In this document: positions 37,011 to 46,958 of the stretch, one piece after another
Layout of the letters: each line of letters opens with the position of its first letter
Numbering within the stretch: position 1 is the stretch's first letter
Assembly: GCF_029379315.1 (NCBI RefSeq)
Contig: NZ_JAQYWQ010000027.1
Coordinates: 1 to 61,204, forward strand
From: Nostoc sp. S13
GTDB taxonomy: Bacteria; Cyanobacteriota; Cyanobacteriia; Cyanobacteriales; Nostocaceae
Reading direction: 5' to 3'
Length of the DNA: 61,204 bases
Position numbers and translations under genes: made by a program
Notes under the pieces: model-generated
What the model saw: the letters and a program-made list of their open reading frames with translations, nothing else
Databases searched by the model: none
What the model was told of the DNA's origin: nothing

Positions 37011-39905
37011 TTAAATTTCAAATATTTCTGATTCAGAAGCTTCTAATTCTTTCGCTAAATGCAGTGAAAGTGACCCGATAGTGGGATAATGCATTAACAA
37101 AAGTGGAGACACATCAAGTCCGAGGAATTGCTTTGCAGCACTAGCAATAGCGATCGCTAGCACGGAATCTAAACCGTAACTGTCAAAAGGTAGCCAGACA
37201 TTGATTTCATCGGGTTTGACTCCCAGTTCTTGGGCAATTTGGTTAACTAACCAAGCTTGAATATCTTCTGCTGTCAGAGATTTAAGATTGAGCTGCTGCA
37301 ATGTGATGTTAGTTTCCTTCTCAGTTTCGGTCTGTTGGTGTTGCTTCTCTAATAGCTCAAAGAGTCTAGGTAGCAAATTCAACTCTGCTTGTGAGAGTTC
37401 TACGGTGATTTCTAACTGCTTGAGTAGTTGTTTTAAATCTGCTTGATTGAGAGATTTATTCGGGGAGAAACTCTCAACTTTCTCGTGCCCATTACGATTA
37501 CCCCCAAACCAGTGACGCTTTCGCTGCCAGGGATAGGTTGGTAATTGCAGACGTTGACGCGAGTAATCTAAATCAAAAGCTAACCAGTCTACTTTTGCCC
37601 CACGTACATATAAAGTCCCCAAACTTTCTAGTAGCTGTTGCCAATCTTCTTTTTCTGGATGCAGACTAGGAAGCCAAACCTTTTCAGTTTCAGAGAAGCG
37701 ATCGCTACCTATTCCCAGAAATATTTCGTACCCCTGTTGAGCTAGAATATTGACGCTGGCTGCATTCACGGGTTGTCGTACTTGCTGACACCAATACTGA
37801 GGAGTAGTTATTTCAGCAGTTAGATGAGAAACTACGGGAATTCGTGGTTGGGAGTAGGTTACTTCCTTAGCGATTTGCTCAAAATTGTCCACTTGGGAGT
37901 TAGCAACCAATTTCAAGCCATCTTCCAAGCTGAAAACTCCAGCTACACAGGCAGCAACGTATTCCCCGATATCGTTACCCATAACTGCGCTAGGTTCTAT
38001 ACCCCAGGATTTCCATAACTGGAAAAGGGCATACTGTAGGGAGAAGAGGGCAGGGGGAGCAGGGGGAGATTGAGAGAAAAGTATCTCTAGTAATGGTTGC
38101 TCTAAGTAAGGACGCAGGATTTGACCGCAATGGTCGAGGGCAGCACGGAAGGTTGGTTGGGTTTTGTAGAGTTTACGCCCCATTTCTAGAAACTGGGAGT
38201 TAAGAGCAGTGAAAACGAAAGCGATCTTAGGGGATGCTGCCTTTCCTTTAAATAACCCTGCTACTTCTTGGCCAGCACCGAAGGCGGCTAGCTTTTCATA
38301 AAGTTCATTAGATGAAGATGCTACCACACTTAACCGATGCTGAAAGTGCGATCGGCCGCTATTGGCACTAAAGCAGATATCTCCTAAAGCTAAGTCTGGA
38401 TTTGCAGCCAAGTGTTTCTCATACCGTTCGGCTAACTCAATCAGAGCTTCCTCTGTCTTAGCTGATAATGCTAGTAGGTGCAGAGGGCGCTCTGTTGACC
38501 TTGGCGCTACTTCTAAAACCGGAGCCTCTTCCAGAATCAGGTGAGCGTTAGTACCGCTAAAGCCAAAGGTATTCACTCCCGCTAGCCGGCGCTTTGCTCC
38601 TATAGACCAAGGCATCCGCTCAGTCGGAACTTTTAGGCTGAATTCATCCCATTTAATGTAAGGATTCGGCTGCTGAAAGTGCAGGTGGGGTGGAATTTCT
38701 CCATGTTGCAGAGCCAGCACCACCTTAATTAAACTGGCGATCCCAGAAGCGGGTTCTAAGTGACCAATGTTGGTTTTTACCGAACCAATAACCAAAGGTT
38801 TGTCTTGAGGACGATTCTTACCAAACACTGCCCCTAAAGCTGCCACCTCAATCGGTTCTCCAACTGATGTCCCTGTACCCTGAACTTCTACATAGTCAAT
38901 CTGGGCTGAGTCTACACCACTATTTTCTAAAGCTTGGCGAATCGTAGCTTGCTGAGACATGCCATTCGGAGCAATCAAGCTACTACTACGACCATTGTGG
39001 TTTACCGCAGAACCCCGAATCAAAGCTAAGATGTTGTCCTCGTCAGCCAAAGCATCTTTGAGACGCTTGAGGACGACGACACCACACCCTTCTCCTTTGA
39101 CGAAGCCATTAGCAGCAGCATCGAAGGTTTGGCAGCGACCGTTAGGATTTAGCATGTGCGACTTGGAAAGAGCAATGCTGGTGTCTGGTACAAGATTCAA
39201 CCCAACTCCGCCAGCGAGGGCTAGATTGCACTCTCGCAAACGCAAACTTTGACAAGCCAAATGTACTGACACCAATGAGGAAGAACAAGAAGTATCGATC
39301 GCCATACTCGGGCCTTTCAGCCCTAAAATATACGATAAGCGCCCAGCCGCTACGCTCAAGGAGTTGCCGATCGCACTAAAAGCGTCGATTTGGGTTGAGT
39401 CTCCTACTGACGACATTACCTTGCTGTAATCATTGAGGTAAATGCCGATAAACACTCCTGTAGAACTGTTATACAAATGCTCTGCTGCTTGACTGGCATT
39501 TTCTAAAGCCTCCCAACCAACCTCTAGTAAGAGCCGTTGTTGGGGATCTATACTTGCTGCTTCCCTAGCGGAAATCCCAAAAAATTCCGGGTTAAAGCCA
39601 TCTACCTGAGCTAGAAAACCGCCTTTGCGGGTACACACCTTACCAGGAGCATCAGGATCTGGATCATAGAATTTTTCAAGATCCCAGCGATCAGCAGGAA
39701 CCTCAGTGATGGCATCAACTCCGTTGCGTAACAGTTGCCAGAATGCCTCTGGATTCTCAGCACCGGGAAATCGGCAACCCATGCCAATGATGGCAATTGG
39801 TTCTCGTTTGGTATACTCCAGTTCGTCAACTTTGGCTTGCAGGTCTTCAATAGCTCGAAGGGCCCGCTTGATGGGTGATACAGTATTTTCTTGTTCTGAA
39901 TTCAT
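37011..39905 (-). CDS. PKS-like protein with disabled KS and AT domains and intact ACP
   Basis: This 964-aa protein starts with a coiled docking segment (about residues 1-33). The KS (about 34-460) keeps Cys207 (IDTSCSSSL) and the NIGHLEP His (about 382), but the HGTGT histidine is Gln342 (EVQGTGT). The AT-like region (about 560-770) has FTALNSQ for FTGQGSQ and GNDIGEY (D645) for GHSxGEY. About 100 residues of the AT core, including the HAFH part, are missing. The ACP is intact (YGLDSVLA, Ser914). So it should not elongate and may act as a carrier or transfer module. It begins 4 bp after PKS1. No thioesterase is present. Confidence 0.85.
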   Translation of the reverse strand: MNSEQENTVSPIKRALRAIEDLQAKVDELEYTKREPIAIIGMGCRFPGAENPEAFWQLLRNGVDAITEVPADRWDLEKFYDPDPDAPGKVCTRKGGFLAQVDGFNPEFFGISAREAASIDPQQRLLLEVGWEALENASQAAEHLYNSSTGVFIGIYLNDYSKVMSSVGDSTQIDAFSAIGNSLSVAAGRLSYILGLKGPSMAIDTSCSSSLVSVHLACQSLRLRECNLALAGGVGLNLVPDTSIALSKSHMLNPNGRCQTFDAAANGFVKGEGCGVVVLKRLKDALADEDNILALIRGSAVNHNGRSSSLIAPNGMSQQATIRQALENSGVDSAQIDYVEVQGTGTSVGEPIEVAALGAVFGKNRPQDKPLVIGSVKTNIGHLEPASGIASLIKVVLALQHGEIPPHLHFQQPNPYIKWDEFSLKVPTERMPWSIGAKRRLAGVNTFGFSGTNAHLILEEAPVLEVAPRSTERPLHLLALSAKTEEALIELAERYEKHLAANPDLALGDICFSANSGRSHFQHRLSVVASSSNELYEKLAAFGAGQEVAGLFKGKAASPKIAFVFTALNSQFLEMGRKLYKTQPTFRAALDHCGQILRPYLEQPLLEILFSQSPPAPPALFSLQYALFQLWKSWGIEPSAVMGNDIGEYVAACVAGVFSLEDGLKLVANSQVDNFEQIAKEVTYSQPRIPVVSHLTAEITTPQYWCQQVRQPVNAASVNILAQQGYEIFLGIGSDRFSETEKVWLPSLHPEKEDWQQLLESLGTLYVRGAKVDWLAFDLDYSRQRLQLPTYPWQRKRHWFGGNRNGHEKVESFSPNKSLNQADLKQLLKQLEITVELSQAELNLLPRLFELLEKQHQQTETEKETNITLQQLNLKSLTAEDIQAWLVNQIAQELGVKPDEINVWLPFDSYGLDSVLAIAIASAAKQFLGLDVSPLLLMHYPTIGSLSLHLAKELEASESEIFEI

Positions 39906-39909
39906 CTGT

Positions 39910-42900
39910 TCAGTACCTCATGCTATTTAATTTACCAAGCAGCAGTGCTTCGGCTTCGCTGTCTGATAAATCGTCTAAATATGACTCAGCGACAACCTGT
40001 TCCTGATGGTTAGTTTCTTGTGACTCCACAGCAGATTCATCAGCAAATGCCGCGATCGCTTCTTTAAGTAGATAATCAACAAGCGCTTCGATTGTGGGAT
40101 AGTCAAAAACTAAAGTTACAGGTAAAGAACAACTCAGAGTGCTTTCCAAACGGTTCTTCAACTCCACCGCCATCAGAGAATCCATACCGAGATCAAGAAA
40201 ACCTTGTTGCGGCTCTAATTCGGATAAATCAATCCCTAAAAGTTTAACAACTTCAGTTTGGATGTGAGCAATTAAAAGAGTTTGCCGCTCGTTTAGAGAA
40301 GTTGCTTCTAACTGCTGTAAAAATTTTGTTCGCTGCAACGATGGTTTTTTATCAATGAAAGATTCCAGAAATGGTGAAACCAAACCTTCAGGAAATTGTT
40401 GGCAGAACTTAGACCAGTTAACTGGCAATACTCCTACCTGGGTTGTATCCTGTCCTAGCAAATTTCCTAATATCTGCAATCCCTGCTCTAATGGTATTGA
40501 CTCCATCCCTTGGGCAGCTAATCTGGCTTGGTCGCGGTTTCCCAGATTTGTAGCCATGCCAGCATCTTTCCAAAGTCCCCAGTTGATGCTCAATCCTGGC
40601 AGTCCCGATGCTCGGCGATAATCAGTTAAGGCATCCATGAAAGCATTCGCGGCGGCATAATTTCCTTGACCTGGCGAACCTAATAATGCCGCAGCCGAGG
40701 AAAATGTGACAAAGAAATCTAGTTGTAACTGCTGACTCAATGTGTGCAGAATCCAAGTTCCTTTCACCTTTGCTGCCATAACTTGCTCGAAGGACTTCCA
40801 GTTTTGCTGTCGGAGGATGCCATCGTGGAGCATACCAGCAGCGTGTAAAATTCCTCCTAAAGGCGGCATCGAAGTTTGAATATCCTCAAATACTCTCACC
40901 ATATCGCTCCATTCAGCGACATCAGCAGTGGCGATCGCTACCTTAGCTCCCAGATTTTCCATCTGAGCGATCGCTTGGAGTACTTCAGCTGATGCCTGTT
41001 TGCGTCCAGTCAGCATTAAGTGCCGCGCCCCTTTCTCTACCATCCACTGCGCTACTTTTAGACCTAACGCCCCCAATCCGCCAGTAATTAGATATGTGCT
41101 ATCCGATTGTAGCCGCACTGAACGAGCTTCTGGAACTTCGCTACGGATGAGGCGAGCCACATAACGCTGTCCTTCTCGGAAGGCAATTTGGTCTTCCCCT
41201 TGAGAATCCCAAATCTCTGCCAAAAGATTTACTGCTTCATCTGTGGAAGCATCGGCAGCCAAATCTAGTAGTCCTCCCCACAACTTGGGATGCTCCAAAG
41301 CAATAACTTTACCCAATCCCCACAAAGAAGCCTGGGCTGGTGCTAGTAATGAGGATACTGCTGGTACCGCTCCCCTGGTTACTAACCACAAACGAGATGA
41401 GTCGAGGCGCGAGGCCAGAGCTTGTATTAGATGCAGGGTACTGGCACAACCAAGAACCTGAATCTTTTCTAGCAAAGGGATGGTTAATTCTGAAGTCAAT
41501 CCTGGTTCTAAACTCCAGAGGTGAACAACTCCCCTTAACGGTAAGTTGTTAGTTCCGACTACCTCTTGGAAAAGCCGCTCAAAATCGCCTGGATTTGATG
41601 GATTAACACTCCAAGTTCCAGGCTGTTTAACTTCATAGCTGTCCCCAGCATAGACTAGAAAACAAGTTTGACCCCGCTTTTCTAAAAGATCGGCTAGGGC
41701 TTGTCCAAGACCCCAGTTGTCAGCCAAAATCAGCCAGCTACCAGGTTCTTGAGCGCTGATTTGTGTCAACTGACGCGGCTGAGGCTGCCAGCTGACTTTG
41801 TAGAGCCAATCTTTGAAGGATGCTGCTGTTATTTGTTGTTGATGTTGCTTGACTAATACTTCTAACAGTTTAGGCAGTACTTTAACTTCTTCTTGGGAGA
41901 ATTCTGCCGTAGTTTGTAAGTATTGGGCTAGTTGTTCAGTCTCTCCTTGATGCAAGAGATTGAAGATTTGAGTCGGGATATGATCTGGGGATAAAGACTC
42001 TATTTTTGAATGCCCATTATTAACTACTTCAAACCAATAGCGCTGGCGTTGAAATGGATAATTCGGTAACACCACTCGACGACGGGCATAGTCTCGATCA
42101 AAGCCATTCCAGTCTACTATCGCGCCACTGATATATAATGCCGCCAAGCTCTCAAGAAGTTGTTGCCAATCTTCACGCCCAGGACGCAAACTAGGCAGCC
42201 AAACTCCCTCTCCCTCTGGTAAGCAATAACGACCCATTCCCATTAATATTGGCTTGGGGCCAATCTCTACAAATATCTTGTAGCCCCTCTGATACAGCGC
42301 CTCCATACTGGCTGCAAATCGGACTGGCTGCCGCACATGATGACACCAATATTCAGGGGTAGCGATTTCATCTGTAATTGGTTGACCACTGAGATTGGAA
42401 ATTAGGCTAATTTTAGGTGAAGAGTAGGTAACATTTTTGGCTACTTGCTCAAACTCAGCTAGCATTGGTTCCATTAAGGGAGAGTGGAAAGCATGAGAAA
42501 CTTGTAACTTTTTCGTCGTGATTCCTTGTGCCCGGAAAATGTTGGTGACTATTTCTATAATGTGGCGATCGCCAGAAATTACTATATTCTTAGGGCCATT
42601 AATAGCAGCAATGGTCACTTGGTCATAAGGTTGAATAATTGAGGTTACTAAAGCTTCCGACGCAATTACTGCCACCATCTCACCATCTTGGGGCAAAGCC
42701 TGCATCAGACGAGCGCGTTCGGCAATCAGCTTCAGACCATCTTCTAAACTAAATATCCCCGCGACGCAAGCAGCCGTATATTCACCTACGCTATGCCCCA
42801 TAACTGCGTCTGGCTTGATCCCCCAGGATTCCCATAACCGAAACAGAGCATATTCCACAGCAAACAAGGCTGGTTGAGTGTAGGCAGTTTCATCTAAAGG

Positions 42901-44655
42901 CGAAGATTTGCCTGCTTCGGGATAGAGAATCTCAAGTAAAGGCTGGTTAAGATAAGGATGCAGAATTGCCGCGCATTGGTCAATAGCTTGCCGAAAAATC
43001 GGTTGAGTATCGTAGAGTTGGCGACCCATACCGACATACTGTGATCCCTGACCGGTGAATAAAAATGCTAGCTTCGGTAACTTCTTTTTCGTTACTTGCC
43101 CACTTCTGAGACCGGAAGTGTCTTCTCCAGCGCCAAAAGCACTCAATTGTTGACACATCTGTACAGCAGATTCACTAACAACAGCGAGGCGATGCTCAAA
43201 ATGCGATCGCCCCGTATTGGCACTGAAGCAGACATCCGCCAAAGATACTTCTGGATGAGCCGCGAAAAAATCTTGATACTGTTGTGCTAGTTCCGTTAGA
43301 GCCGGAGCCGTTTTTGCCGATAGGGTTAGAATCTGCTTGGGGCGTTCGGGTTCACTCGTGACTGGGGTTGGGAGCGGAGCTTCTTCTAAAATTATGTGGC
43401 AATTGGTGCCACCAAAACTAAAAGCACTGACCCCCGCCAAGCGACTTCCAGGGTAAGACCAAGGCTGACGCTCAACAGGGATGGCAAGGGGTGTCCCTTC
43501 CAGAGAAATATAAGGATTGAGCTGCTTGAGGTGCAAATGGGGGGCAATTTCCCGTTGTTGCAGTTGTAAGACCACCTTGATTAGGCCACTCATGCCAGCA
43601 GCACCTTCCAAATGACCAATGTTGGTCTTGACTGAGCCAATCCAACAGGGTTGGTCTGAGGAACGACCTTCCATCAGTACGGCTTTGAGGGATTTGACCT
43701 CAATTGGGTCTCCCAAAGAAGTGCCAGTACCGTGAGCTTCCACATAGCTAATTTGCGCTGGAGCCACTCCAGCCTGTTCTAGGGCTTGGCGAATTACTGC
43801 TTGCTGGGAAGGCCCATTAGGGGCTGTCAGTCCATTACTCGTACCATCTTGATTGACTGCCGAGCCTCTGATCAGCGCCAAAATGTTGTCTCCATCACGG
43901 AGGGCATCTTCTAGACGCTTAAGTACGATGATCCCGCAACCTTCTCCTCTGGTATAACCATCAGCACTAGCGTCAAAGGTCTTACAGCGACCGTCAGGAG
44001 CCATCATCTGAGCTTGGGAGCAAGAGATTGCCGGCTCTGGAGCCAACATCAAGTTAACTCCTCCAGCTAGGCAGAGATTGGACTCTCCGTTCCGCAAACT
44101 CTGGCAAGCTAAATGAATTGCCACTAATGACGAAGAACAAGCTGTATCTATGGCCATACTGGGGCCGCGCAGATTCAGCAAGTAAGATAGACGATTGGCG
44201 GCAATACAAGGAGTGGTACCCGTAGCACTGTATGCACCGATTTGGGATGAGTCTTTGTAGATCATTTTGTGGTAGTCAGCGTTGGTGATCCCAATGAAGA
44301 CACCCGTTTGGCTACCTGCGAGAGTTTTTGGCAAAAGTCCAGTATTTTCTAAAGCTTCCCAAGCTACCTCCAACACTAATCTTTGCTGGGGGTCTATGTG
44401 TTCTGCCTCGCGGGCAGAAATTCCAAAAAAGCTGGGATCAAACATATCTACCTGATCCAAAAAACCGGCCCATCGGGAGTTCATTTTTCCTGGTGTCGCT
44501 GGCTTAGACTCATAAAAGGCGTCTATATCCCATCGTTCTGGTGGTACTTGGGCGATCGCATCGACTCCATCACGCAATAGATGCCAAAAGGATTCAGGAT
44601 TTTTCGCTTTGGGAAAACGGCAACCAATGCCAACAATTGCTATGGCTTCCATCAA
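39910..44655 (-). CDS. Type I polyketide synthase, KS-AT-KR-ACP
   Basis: This 1581-aa single module has a KS (about residues 1-425) with Cys173 (IDTACSSSL), HGTGT and NIGHLEG histidines. The AT (about 520-830) has FTGQGSQ, active Ser622 (GHSVGEY) and HAFHSP, the pattern of malonyl-CoA-specific ATs. The KR (about 1130-1370) has TGGLGALGLKVAQ and the catalytic SSAAALLGSPGQGNYAAAN. The ACP has Ser1493 (LGMDSLMAVEL). There is no DH, ER or MT, so it should leave a beta-hydroxy group after adding two carbons. LHD in the KR (GMLHDG) hints at the B-type stereo class, with low certainty. It lacks an N-terminal docking domain, as expected if it takes its chain from the free ACP. Confidence 0.93.
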   Translation of the reverse strand: MMEAIAIVGIGCRFPKAKNPESFWHLLRDGVDAIAQVPPERWDIDAFYESKPATPGKMNSRWAGFLDQVDMFDPSFFGISAREAEHIDPQQRLVLEVAWEALENTGLLPKTLAGSQTGVFIGITNADYHKMIYKDSSQIGAYSATGTTPCIAANRLSYLLNLRGPSMAIDTACSSSLVAIHLACQSLRNGESNLCLAGGVNLMLAPEPAISCSQAQMMAPDGRCKTFDASADGYTRGEGCGIIVLKRLEDALRDGDNILALIRGSAVNQDGTSNGLTAPNGPSQQAVIRQALEQAGVAPAQISYVEAHGTGTSLGDPIEVKSLKAVLMEGRSSDQPCWIGSVKTNIGHLEGAAGMSGLIKVVLQLQQREIAPHLHLKQLNPYISLEGTPLAIPVERQPWSYPGSRLAGVSAFSFGGTNCHIILEEAPLPTPVTSEPERPKQILTLSAKTAPALTELAQQYQDFFAAHPEVSLADVCFSANTGRSHFEHRLAVVSESAVQMCQQLSAFGAGEDTSGLRSGQVTKKKLPKLAFLFTGQGSQYVGMGRQLYDTQPIFRQAIDQCAAILHPYLNQPLLEILYPEAGKSSPLDETAYTQPALFAVEYALFRLWESWGIKPDAVMGHSVGEYTAACVAGIFSLEDGLKLIAERARLMQALPQDGEMVAVIASEALVTSIIQPYDQVTIAAINGPKNIVISGDRHIIEIVTNIFRAQGITTKKLQVSHAFHSPLMEPMLAEFEQVAKNVTYSSPKISLISNLSGQPITDEIATPEYWCHHVRQPVRFAASMEALYQRGYKIFVEIGPKPILMGMGRYCLPEGEGVWLPSLRPGREDWQQLLESLAALYISGAIVDWNGFDRDYARRRVVLPNYPFQRQRYWFEVVNNGHSKIESLSPDHIPTQIFNLLHQGETEQLAQYLQTTAEFSQEEVKVLPKLLEVLVKQHQQQITAASFKDWLYKVSWQPQPRQLTQISAQEPGSWLILADNWGLGQALADLLEKRGQTCFLVYAGDSYEVKQPGTWSVNPSNPGDFERLFQEVVGTNNLPLRGVVHLWSLEPGLTSELTIPLLEKIQVLGCASTLHLIQALASRLDSSRLWLVTRGAVPAVSSLLAPAQASLWGLGKVIALEHPKLWGGLLDLAADASTDEAVNLLAEIWDSQGEDQIAFREGQRYVARLIRSEVPEARSVRLQSDSTYLITGGLGALGLKVAQWMVEKGARHLMLTGRKQASAEVLQAIAQMENLGAKVAIATADVAEWSDMVRVFEDIQTSMPPLGGILHAAGMLHDGILRQQNWKSFEQVMAAKVKGTWILHTLSQQLQLDFFVTFSSAAALLGSPGQGNYAAANAFMDALTDYRRASGLPGLSINWGLWKDAGMATNLGNRDQARLAAQGMESIPLEQGLQILGNLLGQDTTQVGVLPVNWSKFCQQFPEGLVSPFLESFIDKKPSLQRTKFLQQLEATSLNERQTLLIAHIQTEVVKLLGIDLSELEPQQGFLDLGMDSLMAVELKNRLESTLSCSLPVTLVFDYPTIEALVDYLLKEAIAAFADESAVESQETNHQEQVVAESYLDDLSDSEAEALLLGKLNSMRY

Positions 44656-44878
44656 AATATTATGCCTCTTTTTAACTAATTACTAATTCGTAGTTAAGAA
44701 TTCAATTACGAATTGCGAATTAGGGATTTCCAAGAAATAAATTACCCAAATAAACGTAGACACGGAGCAGTTTACCGCAGGCTAGCACAGAAACGCCGAG
44801 AACACAGAGAACACACAGGAATAAGGAACAGAGAGTTTTTGGGATATTTTTTTATTTGGAAGTCCCTTCGGAATTGCT
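44656..44878. other. Gap between halogenase and PKS1 genes, occupied by a repeat
   Basis: This 223-bp gap in an otherwise tight gene row is mostly the MITE-like element at 44723-44866. There is no coding sequence. Confidence 0.6.
44723..44866. mobile_element. MITE-like element inside the cluster
   Basis: The ends GGGATTTCCAAGAAATAAA and TTTTTTTATTTGGAAGTCCC form imperfect inverted repeats bounding 144 bp. The interior has CACGGAG...AACACAGAGAACACACAG-type repeat. A similar end, TATTTTTTTATTTGTCAGTC, occurs at about 61030-61049. Confidence 0.65.
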
Positions 44879-46276
44879 TTAACTCTCTTGAGCCAGAATC
44901 GATTTGGAGAACTCTTTAAAGACCGGAATATTCTTTTGAATTGCTTTGTCGATTGAGGCTCCAGCAGCCATGATCCCCATCTCCCGATTGACAGACCATT
45001 GATAGTCTAAGCGACTAAATAATCTCCGCATCAATTCCAAAAGACTGTGATGATATTTAAGCGCGGTTTGGAAACCTTCGTGTTCTTGACAGAAACATTT
45101 TTCCATCCAATCGAGTGCTTCTTTGGTTTCCATCTTAAATAAAGGAGACTTTAAGAGCTTGTAGTAAAAGAGCATTAACATCTGGTCATCGTAAACACAA
45201 CGACCAGGTAAGACTCCAGAAAGTCCGCTCAAAAGGTTGCGTTGGATTTGATAGACTATCAAACCAGATATAAACTTCTCGTAAGCAGTTGGCTTCGGGA
45301 AATCCTTATACATATCTCTGGCAATGGTTTGAGAGATCGTGGTATGGAAAGCCTCGTCTAATAAGTGGTAATAAGATACAGCTGTTGGGGTCGGAATATA
45401 CTCGCCTTTTTGCTCTAACTCTCGGTAATACCTGACATAGGGATATTCTTGATTCTTGAGAATCGCATTAGCCGTGTAGCGCAAGGAATAGTACTGACAC
45501 GCCATAAACGGCGACATGCCCCAGTGAACAGTAAAAAAGCGTAACCAGTAGCGGGGTGCGATTCGCCCTGCTAGTCCATCTGCTGGTGCGGGAATCGGCT
45601 GACCTTTTTCTTCTAAATCTGTCAAATACGGGGAATAATACTGTTTTTTATCGCTCAACATTGTCTTAGCGATCGCGCTTAAGGTATTGTCTCGCTGTAT
45701 CGAAAAGGGAGAACTTCCTTGATTAGAGGTGAAATATCCCCGCACAGATTGAGGAATCAAAAGATTAAGCCAACTATTATTGTCTTTTTCTGTTTTGCTA
45801 TAGAGGGAATTACCCAATATAGTTTTACCGACAATACCCATTTTGGTTTTGTAACCAATCTTTTGAAAGGCGCGAATGTGGTAGCTTTCCTGATCGGTTT
45901 CAAAGTCCAGTTCATCACAAAGTGTTTCGTAACCACCAACGGCCCGAAAAACACCAGACGTGACCATGTTGTAAATACTTGTACTGGCTTCGCTAACAGC
46001 AGTATGGTTATAATTTCCAACCCAATAAAGATGATTAAGCGCTAGTTTTTGGGTGTCAGAAGCAGCATTGTAAAGAGGAGTCCCATAGAGAAGCGAAAGG
46101 TCAGGTTTACTCCAATAATAATTGCTGTTTTTGGCATAATTGAATTCGTTACCCAGTTCTTTTAGTTTCTCAGTATAATCTGAGTCTTGATTATTTTGGT
46201 AAGTTTTTTCAATGCGGTGGAAGTGGGTTGACTCCTGCACTCCTAACGGTTCGAGAGTCTTGTTTACAGTTACCAT
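44879..46276 (-). CDS. CylC-like dimetal-carboxylate halogenase
   Basis: This 465-aa protein resembles CylC, the enzyme that chlorinates an unactivated carbon of a fatty acyl-ACP in cylindrocyclophane biosynthesis. The ferritin-like metal site is visible as E96, E130xxH133 (TDQESYHIRAF) and E308xxH311 (LLDEAFHTTIS). Further context is HWGMSPFMACQYYSLRY. It follows the free ACP by 41 bp, the same order as CylA-CylB-CylC. The likely substrate is an acyl chain on that ACP. An alternative of the same fold is an N-oxygenase or desaturase-like diiron enzyme, but the neighbours favour halogenation. Confidence 0.85.
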   Translation of the reverse strand: MVTVNKTLEPLGVQESTHFHRIEKTYQNNQDSDYTEKLKELGNEFNYAKNSNYYWSKPDLSLLYGTPLYNAASDTQKLALNHLYWVGNYNHTAVSEASTSIYNMVTSGVFRAVGGYETLCDELDFETDQESYHIRAFQKIGYKTKMGIVGKTILGNSLYSKTEKDNNSWLNLLIPQSVRGYFTSNQGSSPFSIQRDNTLSAIAKTMLSDKKQYYSPYLTDLEEKGQPIPAPADGLAGRIAPRYWLRFFTVHWGMSPFMACQYYSLRYTANAILKNQEYPYVRYYRELEQKGEYIPTPTAVSYYHLLDEAFHTTISQTIARDMYKDFPKPTAYEKFISGLIVYQIQRNLLSGLSGVLPGRCVYDDQMLMLFYYKLLKSPLFKMETKEALDWMEKCFCQEHEGFQTALKYHHSLLELMRRLFSRLDYQWSVNREMGIMAAGASIDKAIQKNIPVFKEFSKSILAQES

Positions 46277-46317
46277 GATTTTCTCCTGAATGGCACTAAA
46301 TATGAAGAGAATTGAGA

Positions 46318-46623
46318 TTAGTTTTTAGCTTTTAACTCTGAGTTCAAATGCTGAACTAGAGCCTCGACAGTCGGATAATCGTAGAGTAGGGTTGGATCGA
46401 GTTCACACCCCAACCACTCTTCTAAGTCACCAGTCAAACCAACTGCTGCTGAAGAATCTAAACCATAGCGGTCAAAAGGGATTGTGACTTCGATTTCCTC
46501 TGAATCCACTTCCAACAAGTCAGCTAAATAAGAGATTATCCATGTTTGAATCTCTGCTGCTGTTGGGATCTGCTTGGGTGCAACTGTAGATGTGGGATTC
46601 AACTCAATATTTTGCGTTGTCAT
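46318..46623 (-). CDS. Free-standing acyl carrier protein
   Basis: This 101-aa ACP carries the phosphopantetheine serine at Ser57 (FDRYGLDSSAAVGL) and a C-terminal YDYPTVEALVQHL helix. It resembles CylB-type loading ACPs and the ACP at the end of PKS2. It probably receives the acyl-adenylate from the upstream FAAL and presents the chain to the halogenase and then PKS1. Confidence 0.92.
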   Translation of the reverse strand: MTTQNIELNPTSTVAPKQIPTAAEIQTWIISYLADLLEVDSEEIEVTIPFDRYGLDSSAAVGLTGDLEEWLGCELDPTLLYDYPTVEALVQHLNSELKAKN

Positions 46624-46958
46624 GGTTTAAGTCCTTCTCGATGTAGATATTTCAACAATCAAATGCGTTTAATTTTTGCACTGCAACTATACCTGTCTTC
46701 GGAATATTTACATTCCCATGCCAGCCCAAAAACTCTAGAAGATAAATGATCCCCGTATCTGGAGCTATCTGCCACCACTGCAACTCAGCTGTTGGAAAAG
46801 CATGATAGTTGTCAGTCTAATTGCCTATAGAGAGTTTGCAGGTATTCATTTAGGATCGCTCTCTTCTGCCTCTAATGTGATTTAATCAAAAACTTCTTTT
46901 GGATATCTGCTATCTAGTCGGATCGGTATGAATCTTTCTTGGAGAATCCGATTGCTGT
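46624..46958. other. 335-bp gap between FAAL and ACP genes
   Basis: No gene or clear terminator is seen. The gap is longer than the others in the row, so ACP-halogenase-PKS may have its own promoter here. I could not define -10 and -35 boxes with confidence. Confidence 0.4.

Noticed and set aside
37011..44655. Heterocyst glycolipid (hgl) synthase cluster
   Set aside because: The module order, the CylC-like halogenase, Glf and the disabled second KS do not match the hgl arrangement I know.
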